A DNA stretch of 64,000 nt from B46-G9 sp964548365 (GCA_964548365.1 CAZJRD010000007.1:1-64000); one strand, 5' to 3'; counted from the first letter of the stretch, positions 33,307-42,903 are shown. Made by a program: numbers and translations. Notes: generated from the letters alone by a model not told the origin.

Positions 33307-34425
33307 ATGCATCATCTGGTCGTCCACTTTCTGGACATCAATCTGGCTACCGGCTTGCAGGTTGTTTTATTAGGATTCATTGGCGGCGTGTTGAGCGGGT
33401 TCATCGGGAGCGGCGGGGCCTTTTTCATGACACCGGGGATGATGAATCTCGGAGTGGAGGGTGTGGTGGCCGTCGCCAGCAACATCACCCACAAGTTCGG
33501 CAAGGCCATGGTGGGATCCAGAAAGCATGGCGAGGCAGGAAATGTGGACAAAAAGCTGGCCCTCTTTGTCCTGGGGACGGCAATCATCGGCATCCAACTC
33601 GCGGTCCTCATAGCCAGCAAACTCTTCCGTGGAGGAACAGGCCACGGTGCGGCAAAAGGGGCGGGTGCGAATCTCTATATCAGCATCGTCTTTGCCACCA
33701 TCCTCTTGGGAGTTGCCCTGTCCATGCTCAGTGACTTGATAAAAAGTTCCCGTCAGGCCAGGGGAGGCGAAGGTCCTTCCACAAAAATAGCCGATTTTCT
33801 GGCCAGGTTAAACCTTCCCCCGATAATTCATTTCAAGGTGGCGGACACAAAGGTCAGCCTGTGGGTTATTCTCATCGTCGGCATTGCCACCGGATACCTG
33901 GCAGGAACCATCGGCGTCGGGGGGTTCATTGGTGTACCCGCCATGATTTATGTCTTCGGTGTGCCCACTGCTGTGGCAGCAGGAACAGAACTCTACCTGG
34001 CAATGTTCATGGGCGCATACGGAGCATTAAGTTATGCCTACCAGGGATTCGTGGATATCCGATTGACCCTGCTTCTCTATCTGGGTTCACTCGTTGGAAT
34101 CTACCTCGGGGTTTATGGCGTCAAAGTGGTCAATGAAAAGATCATTCGCCTGGTGACCTGTCTCATTATCCTGCTGTGCGTCTTCAGCCGTATTATCGCC
34201 ATTCCCATCTACCTGCGCCAGTTGGGCTACCTCAATCTTGATCCTCGATGGGACCTTTATTTCAACCTGGTGAGCAAATTCTTCCTGTTTGCCAGCGGCA
34301 TTTCAGGCTGCCTGGTCATTCTGTTTTTTGTGATCCGTGCGTATAGGCAAAGGAGGCAAATTCAAAAAACCCTACACGTTGCAAGTGGTTCCACCGAAAC
34401 AAGCGCAGAAGCAAGTATTGCTTGA
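33307..34425 (+). CDS. TauE/SafE-family membrane transporter, long form
   Basis: The 372-residue inner-membrane protein has about 8-9 hydrophobic segments. The duplicated family motif appears as GFIGGVLSGFIGSGGAFFMT and GYLAGTIGVGGFIGVPAMIY. TauE/SafE proteins export sulfite, sulfoacetate or other organosulfur anions. The C terminus has an extra membrane segment and a charged tail. ACGAAGGAGGTCG precedes the ATG. It is followed by a receiver and a USP, paralleling the second TauE/SafE unit at 38.2 kb. Confidence 0.87.
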   Translation: MHHLVVHFLDINLATGLQVVLLGFIGGVLSGFIGSGGAFFMTPGMMNLGVEGVVAVASNITHKFGKAMVGSRKHGEAGNVDKKLALFVLGTAIIGIQLAVLIASKLFRGGTGHGAAKGAGANLYISIVFATILLGVALSMLSDLIKSSRQARGGEGPSTKIADFLARLNLPPIIHFKVADTKVSLWVILIVGIATGYLAGTIGVGGFIGVPAMIYVFGVPTAVAAGTELYLAMFMGAYGALSYAYQGFVDIRLTLLLYLGSLVGIYLGVYGVKVVNEKIIRLVTCLIILLCVFSRIIAIPIYLRQLGYLNLDPRWDLYFNLVSKFFLFASGISGCLVILFFVIRAYRQRRQIQKTLHVASGSTETSAEASIA

Positions 34426-34480
34426 AGCGTGTCTGGAAACGGCCGAACGATTTGCAACTTGTTCCTGAGGAGGAGAAGAT

Positions 34481-34873
34481 ATGGGAAATGCACTCGATAT
34501 TCTGGTCTTGGATGATGAACCCATCGTCGGCGAACGCCTGAAACCGGCCCTTGAAAAAGAGGGACATCACGTGGAGATCTTTGTCGATCCCAATGAGGCC
34601 TTGGAACGAATATCGGAGAAAACATTCGATATTGTGGTCACTGATATTCGTATGGATGAAATGGACGGCATCCAGGTTCTTGAAAAAGTATCGGCTGGTT
34701 CCAGCCGGACAAAGGTAATCATGATTACCGGCTACGCCACACTTGAGGTTGCACGTGAATCCCTGACCAAGGGGGCATTTGACTTCATTGCCAAGCCCTT
34801 CAAACTGAGAGAAATGAGGGCGGCCATCAACAAAGCGGCAGAAGCCCTCATGAATGAGGACGATGCATCGTAG
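34481..34873 (+). CDS. stand-alone receiver protein (LDDEPIVG-type)
   Basis: The 130-residue receiver (MGNALDILVLDDEPIVGERL) has acceptor Asp55 (IVVTDIRMDEMDG), MITGYA and FIAKPFK. It is closely related to the receivers at 23758 and 42523. GAGGAGGAGAAGAT precedes the ATG. There is no output domain. It sits between TauE/SafE and a tandem USP-like gene; the kinase at 36694 is a likely partner. Confidence 0.9.
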   Translation: MGNALDILVLDDEPIVGERLKPALEKEGHHVEIFVDPNEALERISEKTFDIVVTDIRMDEMDGIQVLEKVSAGSSRTKVIMITGYATLEVARESLTKGAFDFIAKPFKLREMRAAINKAAEALMNEDDAS

Positions 34874-34911
34874 TAATAAAGCGGCGGCCCTTACGAGAGA
34901 GGAGTATGCAT

Positions 34912-35748
34912 ATGATTAGGGCACTGATCTTTGTCGACAATAGACTCGCATCCCGGATTGCCCTCAGGTATGCCTGTCGATTGGCAAAGCAAACCGGCAT
35001 GGACCTCCAAACCATCCATATTGAAGACACGGAACACGGAGACACGCCGCCCGGAACCGGATGGGTAAAAAGTACCTGGGAAAAGGGGTTATTGGTATCC
35101 GCGGGAGCGGAGATATCTCAACTCATAAACGAACTAAAGCCCACGTGTCCCACTCTTCGAAAACCCAAGATGTGCGTCGGCGCCCGTGAAACAGAAATAC
35201 TCCGCGAACTCGAGCACACTCCTTATGATCTCTTTATTGAAGGAGGTCTTTTCTCCTTCAATAAATCAGGTTTCTTGGGAAGATTCGGAACCAAGCTTTA
35301 TAGGGAGATCTCATGCCCGATCCTCGTAGTCAAGAACGTGGGGGATATCAAGAAGGCTGTCATCTTGATAGAAGACACCACAGACCTTTGGTCTCTTATC
35401 CCAAGATTTTTTAGAACCCTGGAGGGAGCAGACCTGGAGTTAGACATTCTCCACGTCAAACTTCAAAAACCCGGCCGCCTGAGCTTCAAGGAGGGCGCCG
35501 AAGCCATGAAGACTTCATCTGTCGAAGACGTTGATAAAATTATTATCTCAGCCAAACAGATGCTTGGGGAGACGGGGTGGTCTCCTCAAAAAACAAGAGT
35601 GATCCGCGATGCACCGGCTGGAATTGTCGACTCACTGCAGGAGTATGGCCTGGTAGTATCCTGTCTTTCCAGGCAAACTGCCAGAAAAAGTTCCATGCTG
35701 GAATTGCTCAGTCATGTGCCGTCAGCCGTTCTTGTATGCTGGCAGTAA
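34912..35748 (+). CDS. tandem USP-like protein of the GTGWV/TWEKGLL type
   Basis: The product is about 278 residues from ATG 34912 (GAGAGGAG at 7 nt; the ATG at 34906 is too close). It contains two Usp-like folds (IRALIFVDNRLASRIALRYA and DIKKAVILIEDTTDLWSLIP). Neither has the ATP-binding G-x2-G-x9-GS. Instead PGTGWVKSTWEKGLL and CPTLRKPKM are conserved with the paralogue at 43002. It is a distinct USP-like subfamily, probably binding something other than ATP. Confidence 0.75.
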   Translation: MIRALIFVDNRLASRIALRYACRLAKQTGMDLQTIHIEDTEHGDTPPGTGWVKSTWEKGLLVSAGAEISQLINELKPTCPTLRKPKMCVGARETEILRELEHTPYDLFIEGGLFSFNKSGFLGRFGTKLYREISCPILVVKNVGDIKKAVILIEDTTDLWSLIPRFFRTLEGADLELDILHVKLQKPGRLSFKEGAEAMKTSSVEDVDKIIISAKQMLGETGWSPQKTRVIRDAPAGIVDSLQEYGLVVSCLSRQTARKSSMLELLSHVPSAVLVCWQ

Positions 35749-35775
35749 GTTTGAACGAAATCATGGGAGGAAAAC

Positions 35776-36666
35776 ATGCGAATTCTCGTTGCTGTGGACC
35801 GGAATCCTTATAGTGCCAATTCGGTCGAGGTGGTGGCCAAACTGGCAGCGAACACATGGGCGAATGTGACCATACTGGGCGTCCTGTCAAAAGGGCATTC
35901 TCAGAGCTCTTCTCCTGTTTCTTCTCAGGAGTGGAATATGGAACACCCTCTTCCCAAGGCCCTGCAAGACTATCAGAAGACTTTTCTCAGTCATTTCAAG
36001 GAGGAGGAATGTCCCTATACTCAGCGTGATTTTGGTTATGAGCTGGTTGAGAGGAGAAAGGGTGTCTGGGAAGAACTGTATGTGGCCAAGAGCGCAAGGA
36101 AAAACCTGAGGGCCCGGATACGGATGGGGAATCCTGCCAAAGAGATTCTGGCCGAAGCCCAGGAAGAAGAAATGGATCTCATCGTGATAGGATGCGATCA
36201 TTCCAGTGGCTGTGAATGGGAAGGGCTGGGTGGAATCCCCCAAAAGGTCGTCAATGATGCCACCTGTTCGGTCCTTGTGGCCAAGGAAGAAAAAACGGTA
36301 AACAGAATAGTCTGCTGCCTGGACCATGACCTGGTGAGCCAGCAATCCCTGGAGATGATCAATCAATTGGTCACGCTTCATAACGCAAAACTCGAAATCG
36401 TCGGATTGACTGAAGGAGACGAACTCAAGATCGAAGTAGAAAGAAAGATGGATGCTATCCTGCAGTATTATACGACGAGGGGGCTTGAGCCGTTGATCGA
36501 GATTGTCGAGCTGTCATCACTGGACGCATTCATCTCCCAGGAGGCCAAATGGGGCCTCATGGCCCTCTGGATGGGGAAAAAATCCATCCTTGAAAAGGTA
36601 TTTCCGAGGAGAAAAGTGAGTAAATTGATACAGGGGAGTGAATCTTCTGTCCTTATCTTGAGGTAG
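35776..36666 (+). CDS. tandem universal stress protein
   Basis: The 296-residue protein starts MRILVAVDRNPYSANSVEVV with a regular Usp strand. Domain 1 (about 1-170) ends AEAQEEEMDLIVIGCDHSSG then GLGGIPQKVVNDATCSVLVA, a variant ATP loop. Domain 2 (about 172-296) starts NRIVCCLDHDLVSQQSLEMI and ends SKLIQGSESSVLIL. GGGAGGAAAAC precedes the ATG. It lies between the USP-like gene and the kinase at 36694. Confidence 0.85.
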   Translation: MRILVAVDRNPYSANSVEVVAKLAANTWANVTILGVLSKGHSQSSSPVSSQEWNMEHPLPKALQDYQKTFLSHFKEEECPYTQRDFGYELVERRKGVWEELYVAKSARKNLRARIRMGNPAKEILAEAQEEEMDLIVIGCDHSSGCEWEGLGGIPQKVVNDATCSVLVAKEEKTVNRIVCCLDHDLVSQQSLEMINQLVTLHNAKLEIVGLTEGDELKIEVERKMDAILQYYTTRGLEPLIEIVELSSLDAFISQEAKWGLMALWMGKKSILEKVFPRRKVSKLIQGSESSVLILR

Positions 36667-36693
36667 CTTTAACTTAACAGGATTTAGTAAAAT

Positions 36694-38127
36694 ATGGCTA
36701 GGCTAAAAAGACGAATGAATTTACAATACAAGCTCAATTTTTTTATCTATCTTGGTATATTCATATTGTTTCTCAATTTCCCCGTGCTCTACCTCGGCGT
36801 GACGAACGTGAACGAGGGTGTTAGACACCTTGAACTGACCGAGGATCTTTACAATACGATCCTCGAGATGCGGCGGTATGAAAAGAATTTCCTGCTGTAC
36901 CATAACGAGGAAGGCCTCGAATCCACCAGGTATTACCTTGACCTCGCGACAAAATCTTTTTCCACCAAATTGATTTTCTTAGGAAAATCCTCCGCCCGAA
37001 TTGAATGCGTCCAGTTGGAAAAAGGACTCAAAGAATATGCGGCGCTCATTAATATGCTGAATGCTGCGCAGTCCAGCGATACTCCTGGCAAGGCTACACA
37101 GGAAAAAATCAGGTCCGTGGGAAAGCAACTGGTGGATGCGGCGGAAATACTGCTGAAGGCTGAAAGAAGAAACATTGCAAATGAGGCAAAAAACGCTTTG
37201 AGATGGCCCCTTGTTTTCATGGGGGCCATGTTTTTTCTGTTTATAACAGGAGCAAGACTGATTATAAAAAAAGTTGTCAGACCCCTTGCCAAGATAGAAA
37301 GGGCCACGGAAAAGGTCGCTCTGGGAGATTTCAGCCCCATTTCTCACATGGGCAGCGATGAGAGCCAGGTAGACCATCTGATTATCGCTTTTAATCGGAT
37401 GGCCAAAGAACTGGAGGCCAGGGAGGAACAGATCATCCACTCCCGAAAAGTCGCCTCCGTGGGGACCCTTGTTTCCGGAGTTGCTCATGAATTGAACAAC
37501 CCCATCAACAATATCGTTTTGACCGTGGACTCACTCGTCGGCAAGAGAAAAATTTCAGAGAAAAGGCGTTCTGTTCTGTTGGAGGACATCCTGACCCAGG
37601 CACTGCGGGCCAGTGAGATTGTCAAAAATCTCCTGGAGTTCTCCCGGGCGGAAACATCCAGCTATGACGAATTGAATTTGGTGAGGATTTTGAGAGAGAC
37701 GATCCAGATCACCAGTAATCACATGACCTTGTCCAAGGTGCAACTGCATGATGAGATTGCCGATGACTTGCCCAAGATCAACGGAAACCACCAGGGACTG
37801 CAGCAGGTTTTTCTCAACCTGATCACGAACGCCGTCCAAGCAATGCCAGGCGGTGGCGATCTGACGGTTCACACCAGTCTCGAAAAGGATAACAAGATAA
37901 AGGTAGAGGTTCGGGATACCGGCACGGGTATCTCCGAGGAAGATCTGCCCCGTATTTTTGATCCCTTCTTCACTACGAAAGACGTGGGCAAGGGGACCGG
38001 CCTAGGTCTATCGGTCAGTTATGGAATTATCAAGAAACATGGCGGCCGGATCACCGTGAAAAGCAAGCCCGGAAAAGGAACAACCTTTGACGTTATTCTG
38101 CCTATCTCCAGGGGAACAACCAATTGA
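36694..38127 (+). CDS. membrane sensor histidine kinase with helical-bundle sensor (RRxEKNF type)
   Basis: The 477-residue kinase has a membrane segment at about 13-35, a periplasmic helical bundle with ILEMRRYEKNFLLYHNEEGL, a second membrane segment at about 168-190, HAMP, H-box LVSGVAHELNNPINNIVL and a full ATPase (DTGTGISEEDLPRIFDPF, GTGLGLSVS). It is the closest paralogue of the 28265 kinase, but no sigma54 activator follows. Candidate partners are the receivers at 34481 and 42523. Confidence 0.9.
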   Translation: MARLKRRMNLQYKLNFFIYLGIFILFLNFPVLYLGVTNVNEGVRHLELTEDLYNTILEMRRYEKNFLLYHNEEGLESTRYYLDLATKSFSTKLIFLGKSSARIECVQLEKGLKEYAALINMLNAAQSSDTPGKATQEKIRSVGKQLVDAAEILLKAERRNIANEAKNALRWPLVFMGAMFFLFITGARLIIKKVVRPLAKIERATEKVALGDFSPISHMGSDESQVDHLIIAFNRMAKELEAREEQIIHSRKVASVGTLVSGVAHELNNPINNIVLTVDSLVGKRKISEKRRSVLLEDILTQALRASEIVKNLLEFSRAETSSYDELNLVRILRETIQITSNHMTLSKVQLHDEIADDLPKINGNHQGLQQVFLNLITNAVQAMPGGGDLTVHTSLEKDNKIKVEVRDTGTGISEEDLPRIFDPFFTTKDVGKGTGLGLSVSYGIIKKHGGRITVKSKPGKGTTFDVILPISRGTTN

Positions 38128-38237
38128 CAAATTACAGAAAAAAGTGGCACCCGCCCACAAAGATCTTTCTCTCTTTCACGACCTTTATTTCCACTATTCC
38201 TGTTACAGGCTTTCGAACTTGAATGGAAGGAGTTGAC

Positions 38238-39167
38238 ATGTCCTGGTTCATCTATCTACCCATTGCGCATCACAGTGTTCTTTTACCTGTCATTGTTGGT
38301 CTGGGGTTTCTCGTTGGATTGCTTTCGGGCCTGTTTGGCGTAGGGGGCGGCTTCCTCATGACGCCCTTACTTATTATGATCGGGATCCCCCCCACCGTTG
38401 CCGCAGCATCTGATTCCAACCAGATTGTGGCCGCCTCTGCATCAGGAACGTATGCCCATTACCGATTGGGCAATGTCGATTTTAAAATGGGCCTTCTCTT
38501 GCTGGTAGGCGGTGTTATCGGGGGCACGGCAGGGGTTCAGATCATTAAGCTCCTGCGCCAGTTGGGAAATGCAGATTTTCTGATTCAAGTTACTTACGTC
38601 ATTATGCTCGGCGGCGTGGGCAGTTACATGTTCATGGAAAGTCTGCAGGGCCTCCGCTTAACAAAGGCAAAGGTTGCCACTCCGACCAGCAAGAAGGAAT
38701 CCGCTTATGCGAGGCTGATACGTCGCCTTCCTTTCAAGACCAATTTCGTCAAATCAGGGATCGTTATCTCCCCGATCGTCCCTCTTATTCTGGGAGGATT
38801 TGTGGGAATACTGGCCGCCATCATGGGCGTGGGGGGAGGCTTCATTATGGTGCCTGTCATGGTCTATTTGCTGAGGATGCCCATGCACGTGGTTGTGGGT
38901 ACCAGCCTGTTCCAGATCCTTTTCACTTGCGTCAATGTCACCATCATGCAGTCCTATTCCAATCACACTGTGGATTTTGTTCTGGCCCTTCTCCTGCTGA
39001 TCGGTTCGGCGATCGGTGCCCAGGTAGGGACCAAACTGGGGAGGCGGCTGAAAGGGGACCAGTTGAAGATCCTCCTGGCGTCTCTGGTTCTGATTGTTAT
39101 GGTCAAGATGCTCATCGGCCTTTTGCTGGAGCCCCATATTCTGTTATCATACTATGGAGGTGATTAG
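38238..39167 (+). CDS. TauE/SafE-family membrane transporter
   Basis: The product is about 309 residues from ATG 38238 (GGAAGGAG at good spacing; the upstream ATG at 38223 lacks one). It is an inner-membrane protein with about 8 segments and the two family motifs GFLVGLLSGLFGVGGGFLMT and GGFVGILAAIMGVGGGFIMV. It is probably an exporter of sulfite or organosulfur anions. It is directly followed by the TIGR02186-type gene, a known partner in other bacteria. Confidence 0.9.
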   Translation: MSWFIYLPIAHHSVLLPVIVGLGFLVGLLSGLFGVGGGFLMTPLLIMIGIPPTVAAASDSNQIVAASASGTYAHYRLGNVDFKMGLLLLVGGVIGGTAGVQIIKLLRQLGNADFLIQVTYVIMLGGVGSYMFMESLQGLRLTKAKVATPTSKKESAYARLIRRLPFKTNFVKSGIVISPIVPLILGGFVGILAAIMGVGGGFIMVPVMVYLLRMPMHVVVGTSLFQILFTCVNVTIMQSYSNHTVDFVLALLLLIGSAIGAQVGTKLGRRLKGDQLKILLASLVLIVMVKMLIGLLLEPHILLSYYGGD

Positions 39168-39170
39168 AAA

Positions 39171-39935
39171 ATGCATCCAACAAAACCCTTCCTTGCCCTG
39201 CTGGGCATCGGCATGATTTTTCTTGGCATCAGTCCCGCCTCGTCAGCACAGGCGACTGTACTCAAAATAAGTCCTCCACACCTGGATATCACCACTTTTT
39301 TTTCCGGGCAAAAGATGTCCTTGACGGGTTCGATCGCCTCGGACCAGGACATGGTCATTGAAATCAAGGGGCCGGAGCAACAAAGCACGTTCAACATGAA
39401 GGGCCGGGTCGGGCCATTTTGGATGAATCGGGGAAAGCTTGAATTGGAGAAGGCTCCTTTCCTCTATTTCCTGCTTCTGCCCGAGGGAAAGGAATGGCCC
39501 GCCACCTTATCCTCTTTCGGCGTTGGAATCGAACAGTTGGAGAAGAAACTGATCATCAGGCCTGAAAGCGTCAGCCTTGATGTTGTCTTCCCGAGATTTG
39601 TTCAACTCAAGCGATCTGAGCATCTTTACGGAGAACTGGAGAGTGCCATACGATATTTCCCCTCAAAAGAAGGAATGAAGCGTTTTGAGACAGAGTTCTT
39701 TTTCCCTTCCTCCACCGTTCCCGGGGAATACCGGATCCAGTCCAGAGTTATTCATGATGGCAAGGTGGAAGAGACCGCGCTCCAAAGCTTTAAGGTGGAG
39801 GAAGCGGGTTTCATTAAGACCGTCCGCGAACTTGCTTATGAAAGAGGCCTTCTTTACGGTATAATGTGTGTCCTCATTGCGCTTTTTGTGGGAACTGTTA
39901 TCGGGCTGGTTTTTAGGGGTGGAGGGGCCCATTGA
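39171..39935 (+). CDS. TIGR02186 (Alph_Pro_TM) family membrane protein
   Basis: The 254-residue protein has an N-terminal signal peptide (about 1-26, ending SSAQA), a periplasmic beta-rich region with the family-typical VGPFWMNRGKLE, and one C-terminal membrane segment at about 228-248. Members of this family are usually encoded next to TauE/SafE, as here (3 bp apart). The function is unknown; the pairing suggests an accessory subunit. GGAGGTGATTAGAAA precedes the ATG, and its end overlaps the next gene (TGATG). Confidence 0.82.
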   Translation: MHPTKPFLALLGIGMIFLGISPASSAQATVLKISPPHLDITTFFSGQKMSLTGSIASDQDMVIEIKGPEQQSTFNMKGRVGPFWMNRGKLELEKAPFLYFLLLPEGKEWPATLSSFGVGIEQLEKKLIIRPESVSLDVVFPRFVQLKRSEHLYGELESAIRYFPSKEGMKRFETEFFFPSSTVPGEYRIQSRVIHDGKVEETALQSFKVEEAGFIKTVRELAYERGLLYGIMCVLIALFVGTVIGLVFRGGGAH

Positions 39936-42508
39936 TGTTGAAACTTGGCGGCGTATTTACAGTATTGAAAAACCTCTTGGGGAGGAAAAAGGAGAATCAG
40001 GCGCCTTTTTCGGATCTCTTCGTCTGGTTTCAAAACATACTGAAAAAAAACAACGCCGCCATGGAGCTTATCGCAGACATGGGTGGAAAAATGGGAGGAG
40101 AGTTTATATTTGATAAGAAATACCTCTCTGACAATGTCAAGAAATTGCAAGAGCTTGTTCGGAGCAGTGCTTATGACCTGAACTACATAACGGACAACCA
40201 GTATCTGGAGCTCTATGGTGTCATTGAAGACCTGGCAAAAAAACTGGAAATTGAACTGTCAGGAAAGATCGTCATTCCCGGGGCCAAGAGAATATATGAT
40301 TTGAACGAAATAGAAGACGGAATGGAAGACCTGGTCGGGTATAAGGCTTGCAACCTGTCCAGGATCTTGAATCTCTCGGAAGTCAAGGTTCCTGATAGCT
40401 TCGCGGTTACCGTTGGCGGCTTCAGGGATTACATGGCCTATAATAACCTCTTCGAGACCATAGAAGGCGCCGTCAAAGAGTACAGCGATGAACAGAAATC
40501 TGTCGAGTCGGTTTCCAACGCCACCCAGCTCAGGATACTTGGTGGAGAAATCCCCCCCGAACTCAGGCGCCAGATTCTTGCCGCTGGGGAGCGGCTTTCC
40601 TGTGGAAAGCCGGGGAGCTGTTATTTTGCAGTTCGCAGCAGCGCTGTAGGTGAAGATGGAGATTTGAGTTTTGCCGGACTTCATGATTCCTTTCTGAATG
40701 TCCAATTCAACGAATTATTATCCCATTACAAGAAGGTATTGGCAAGTCTCTACAACCAGGCCAGCCTTGAGTATCGGTTAAGGATGAATGTTCTATCGCT
40801 GGAAATGGCTATGCCTGTCCTCTATCAGAAAATGATAAAAAGTCATGTGTCGGGGGTTTTGTTTACGCTCGACCCCAACAGGCCCGAACGAGCTGAAAGT
40901 CTCTTGAGTGCAAGCTTGGGACTCGGGAAAGTCGTCGTGGAGGGACAAGAAGGAGTTGATACGTTCCGCATCTCGCGCAATCCGCCCTACCCCATCGTGG
41001 AGCAACAGATCAGATCAAAGTCCCCCATGGAGACTCCTCCTGAAAAGGACGCTTCTCAGAAAGGCACAGGTGAGCCCAGTGGTGACCCATGCCTCACCTC
41101 GAAGGAAATTTCCGCAATAATGGATGTGGGCCTCATCTTGGAAAGATACTTCAAAAGGCCCCTGGACGTGGAATGGAGCATGGATGAAGATGGGCAGCTC
41201 TGGATACTCCAGGCGAGGCAGCTTAACATGCCCCGACCAAAACGAATGCAACATACCAAACTGAAGGGGGCAACCGAAGGACACCGTGTCCTTTTCAAGA
41301 ATAGGGGGATGATCGCTTATCGTGGCATTGGCGCCGGTCCGGTGTGGATCGTGGAAAATGATCAGGATCTCAACCACTTTCCCAGGGGGGGTGTCCTGGT
41401 TTCACACTTTTCCCCTCCCTGGCTGGCAAAGGTCATACCCCGGGCCACCGCGATCATTACGGACGTTGGAGCCGTAACAGGACACATGGCCACTGTGGCC
41501 CGGGAATTCAGGGTCCCCACCATTGTGGGAGCTGAAGTCGCCACAGAGCTGTTGGCTCCAAATCAGGAGGTAACGGTAGATACCGAAAAAAACATCGTCT
41601 ATGAAGGCCTCATCCAGGAACTCATTCACCATCAACTGCTTGATGTGCCCAGCTTTGAAACGACACGCGAGTTCCAATTGCTGCGCAGATTACTCAAGAA
41701 GATCGCTCCGCTGTCCTTGACAGATCCGGCTGATCCAGGCTTTACCCCCAGAGGATGCCAGACCTTTCACGATGTCATGCGATTTGTTCATGAGAAGGCC
41801 TTTCAAGCACTGGTACAGGCCGGCAAAGACTCTCGATCTTTTCTCCGGCGGGGCGGGAAGCGGCTGAAATCACACCTACCCTTGGACCTTGTGCTGATTG
41901 ATATTGGCGGTGGTCTTGCCGAGGAGGTCGGCAAAGAAATGTATGTTGAACCTGAAAAGATCACTTCCACACCCATGAAGGCACTCTGGCAGGGATTGAG
42001 TTCACCCAATGTCTGGAACACGGAACCGATCCCAGTTGATTTCAAGGGCCTCATGTCCAGCCTCACAAGAACACAGAGCTCTGAACTGCTGGGAAATGCC
42101 TTGCCCAGCGTCAACCTGGCAGTCTTAGGCTCCAACTACGTGAACCTCAGCCTGCCTTTGGGTTATCATTTCACGGCGGTAGACGCGGCCATTGGATCTT
42201 CCCCGGAAAACAACAATATCTCTTTTCGATTTGTCGGCGGGGTGACGGATATAACCCGTCGGTCGAGAAGAGCCACTCTGCTGGCAAATATTTTGGAAAA
42301 AGCCGGCTTCAAGGTAAAAATGAACGGCGATCTTGTCATTGCACGGGCGATTAATCTGTCAGAAGAACAGATGATGCATCAGCTCCTTCTCATTGGAAAG
42401 CTCATCGGCTTTGCGAGGCAGCTGGACGTCCTCATGAAGAATGATGAGGATGTGGCCTACTACTTTCAGAAATTTAGGGAACAATTAGAAAAACCTGTCG
42501 AAACATAA
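39932..42508 (+). CDS. PEP-synthase-like protein (pyruvate/ATP-binding plus swivelling His domain) with unrelated C-terminal domain
   Basis: The 858-residue cytosolic protein has a pyruvate-phosphate-dikinase N-type ATP-grasp region at about 125-435 (GYKACNLSRI, VRSSAVGEDGDLSFAGLHDS, WILQARQL). The phosphohistidine domain follows at about 450-560 with TGHMATVAREFRVPTIVG (His518). The PEP/pyruvate-binding TIM barrel that should follow is missing; instead about 290 residues of unrecognised sequence end the protein. It could be a phosphotransfer protein acting on another partner instead of making PEP. The start overlaps the TIGR02186 stop. Confidence 0.82.
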   Translation: MMLKLGGVFTVLKNLLGRKKENQAPFSDLFVWFQNILKKNNAAMELIADMGGKMGGEFIFDKKYLSDNVKKLQELVRSSAYDLNYITDNQYLELYGVIEDLAKKLEIELSGKIVIPGAKRIYDLNEIEDGMEDLVGYKACNLSRILNLSEVKVPDSFAVTVGGFRDYMAYNNLFETIEGAVKEYSDEQKSVESVSNATQLRILGGEIPPELRRQILAAGERLSCGKPGSCYFAVRSSAVGEDGDLSFAGLHDSFLNVQFNELLSHYKKVLASLYNQASLEYRLRMNVLSLEMAMPVLYQKMIKSHVSGVLFTLDPNRPERAESLLSASLGLGKVVVEGQEGVDTFRISRNPPYPIVEQQIRSKSPMETPPEKDASQKGTGEPSGDPCLTSKEISAIMDVGLILERYFKRPLDVEWSMDEDGQLWILQARQLNMPRPKRMQHTKLKGATEGHRVLFKNRGMIAYRGIGAGPVWIVENDQDLNHFPRGGVLVSHFSPPWLAKVIPRATAIITDVGAVTGHMATVAREFRVPTIVGAEVATELLAPNQEVTVDTEKNIVYEGLIQELIHHQLLDVPSFETTREFQLLRRLLKKIAPLSLTDPADPGFTPRGCQTFHDVMRFVHEKAFQALVQAGKDSRSFLRRGGKRLKSHLPLDLVLIDIGGGLAEEVGKEMYVEPEKITSTPMKALWQGLSSPNVWNTEPIPVDFKGLMSSLTRTQSSELLGNALPSVNLAVLGSNYVNLSLPLGYHFTAVDAAIGSSPENNNISFRFVGGVTDITRRSRRATLLANILEKAGFKVKMNGDLVIARAINLSEEQMMHQLLLIGKLIGFARQLDVLMKNDEDVAYYFQKFREQLEKPVET

Positions 42509-42522
42509 TGAAGGAGGGAAAA

Positions 42523-42903
42523 ATGGAAAAGACGACAGTCTGTATTCTGGATGATGAAGCAATAGTCGGGGATCGGCTGAAACCGGAACTGGAGGACGAC
42601 GGATATGAGGTAGAGGTCTTTACCGACAGTGCAAGCGCGTTGACCAGAGTGAACGAAACATGCTTCGATATCTTTATTACAGACTTGAAGATGGAGGGTG
42701 TCGACGGCATGGGATTCCTGGAAAGGGTAAAAGAAAAATGCCCTGAGAGCGAGGTGATTGTCATCACGGGTTACGCCACCATGGAAACCGCGAGGGAATC
42801 GCTGATCAAAGGGGCCTATGACTTCATTGCGAAGCCCTTCAGGATTGGAGAAATCAAGGCGGCCGTCAAGAAAGCCAAGAAGAAGGCACGACATCGACGC
42901 TAG
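42523..42903 (+). CDS. stand-alone receiver protein (LDDEAIVG-type)
   Basis: The 126-residue receiver from ATG 42523 (AAGGAGGGAAAA before it) has acceptor Asp54 (IFITDLKMEGVDG), VITGYA, FIAKPFR and a basic C terminus (KKAKKKARHRR). It is the third member of the subfamily with 23758 and 34481. There is no output domain. It lies 14 bp after the PEP-synthase-like gene. Confidence 0.88.
   Translation: MEKTTVCILDDEAIVGDRLKPELEDDGYEVEVFTDSASALTRVNETCFDIFITDLKMEGVDGMGFLERVKEKCPESEVIVITGYATMETARESLIKGAYDFIAKPFRIGEIKAAVKKAKKKARHRR

Noticed and set aside
38145..38160. Sigma54-like sequence TGGCACCCGCCCACAA before the second TauE/SafE gene
   Set aside because: TGGCAC is perfect but the -12 GC is missing (CA instead) and there is no palindrome upstream; the gene is better explained by read-through from the 31.2 kb promoter.
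41015..41377. 120-codon open frame on the - strand within the PEP-synthase-like gene
   Set aside because: Antisense to a well-supported coding region, with no ribosome site or family motif.
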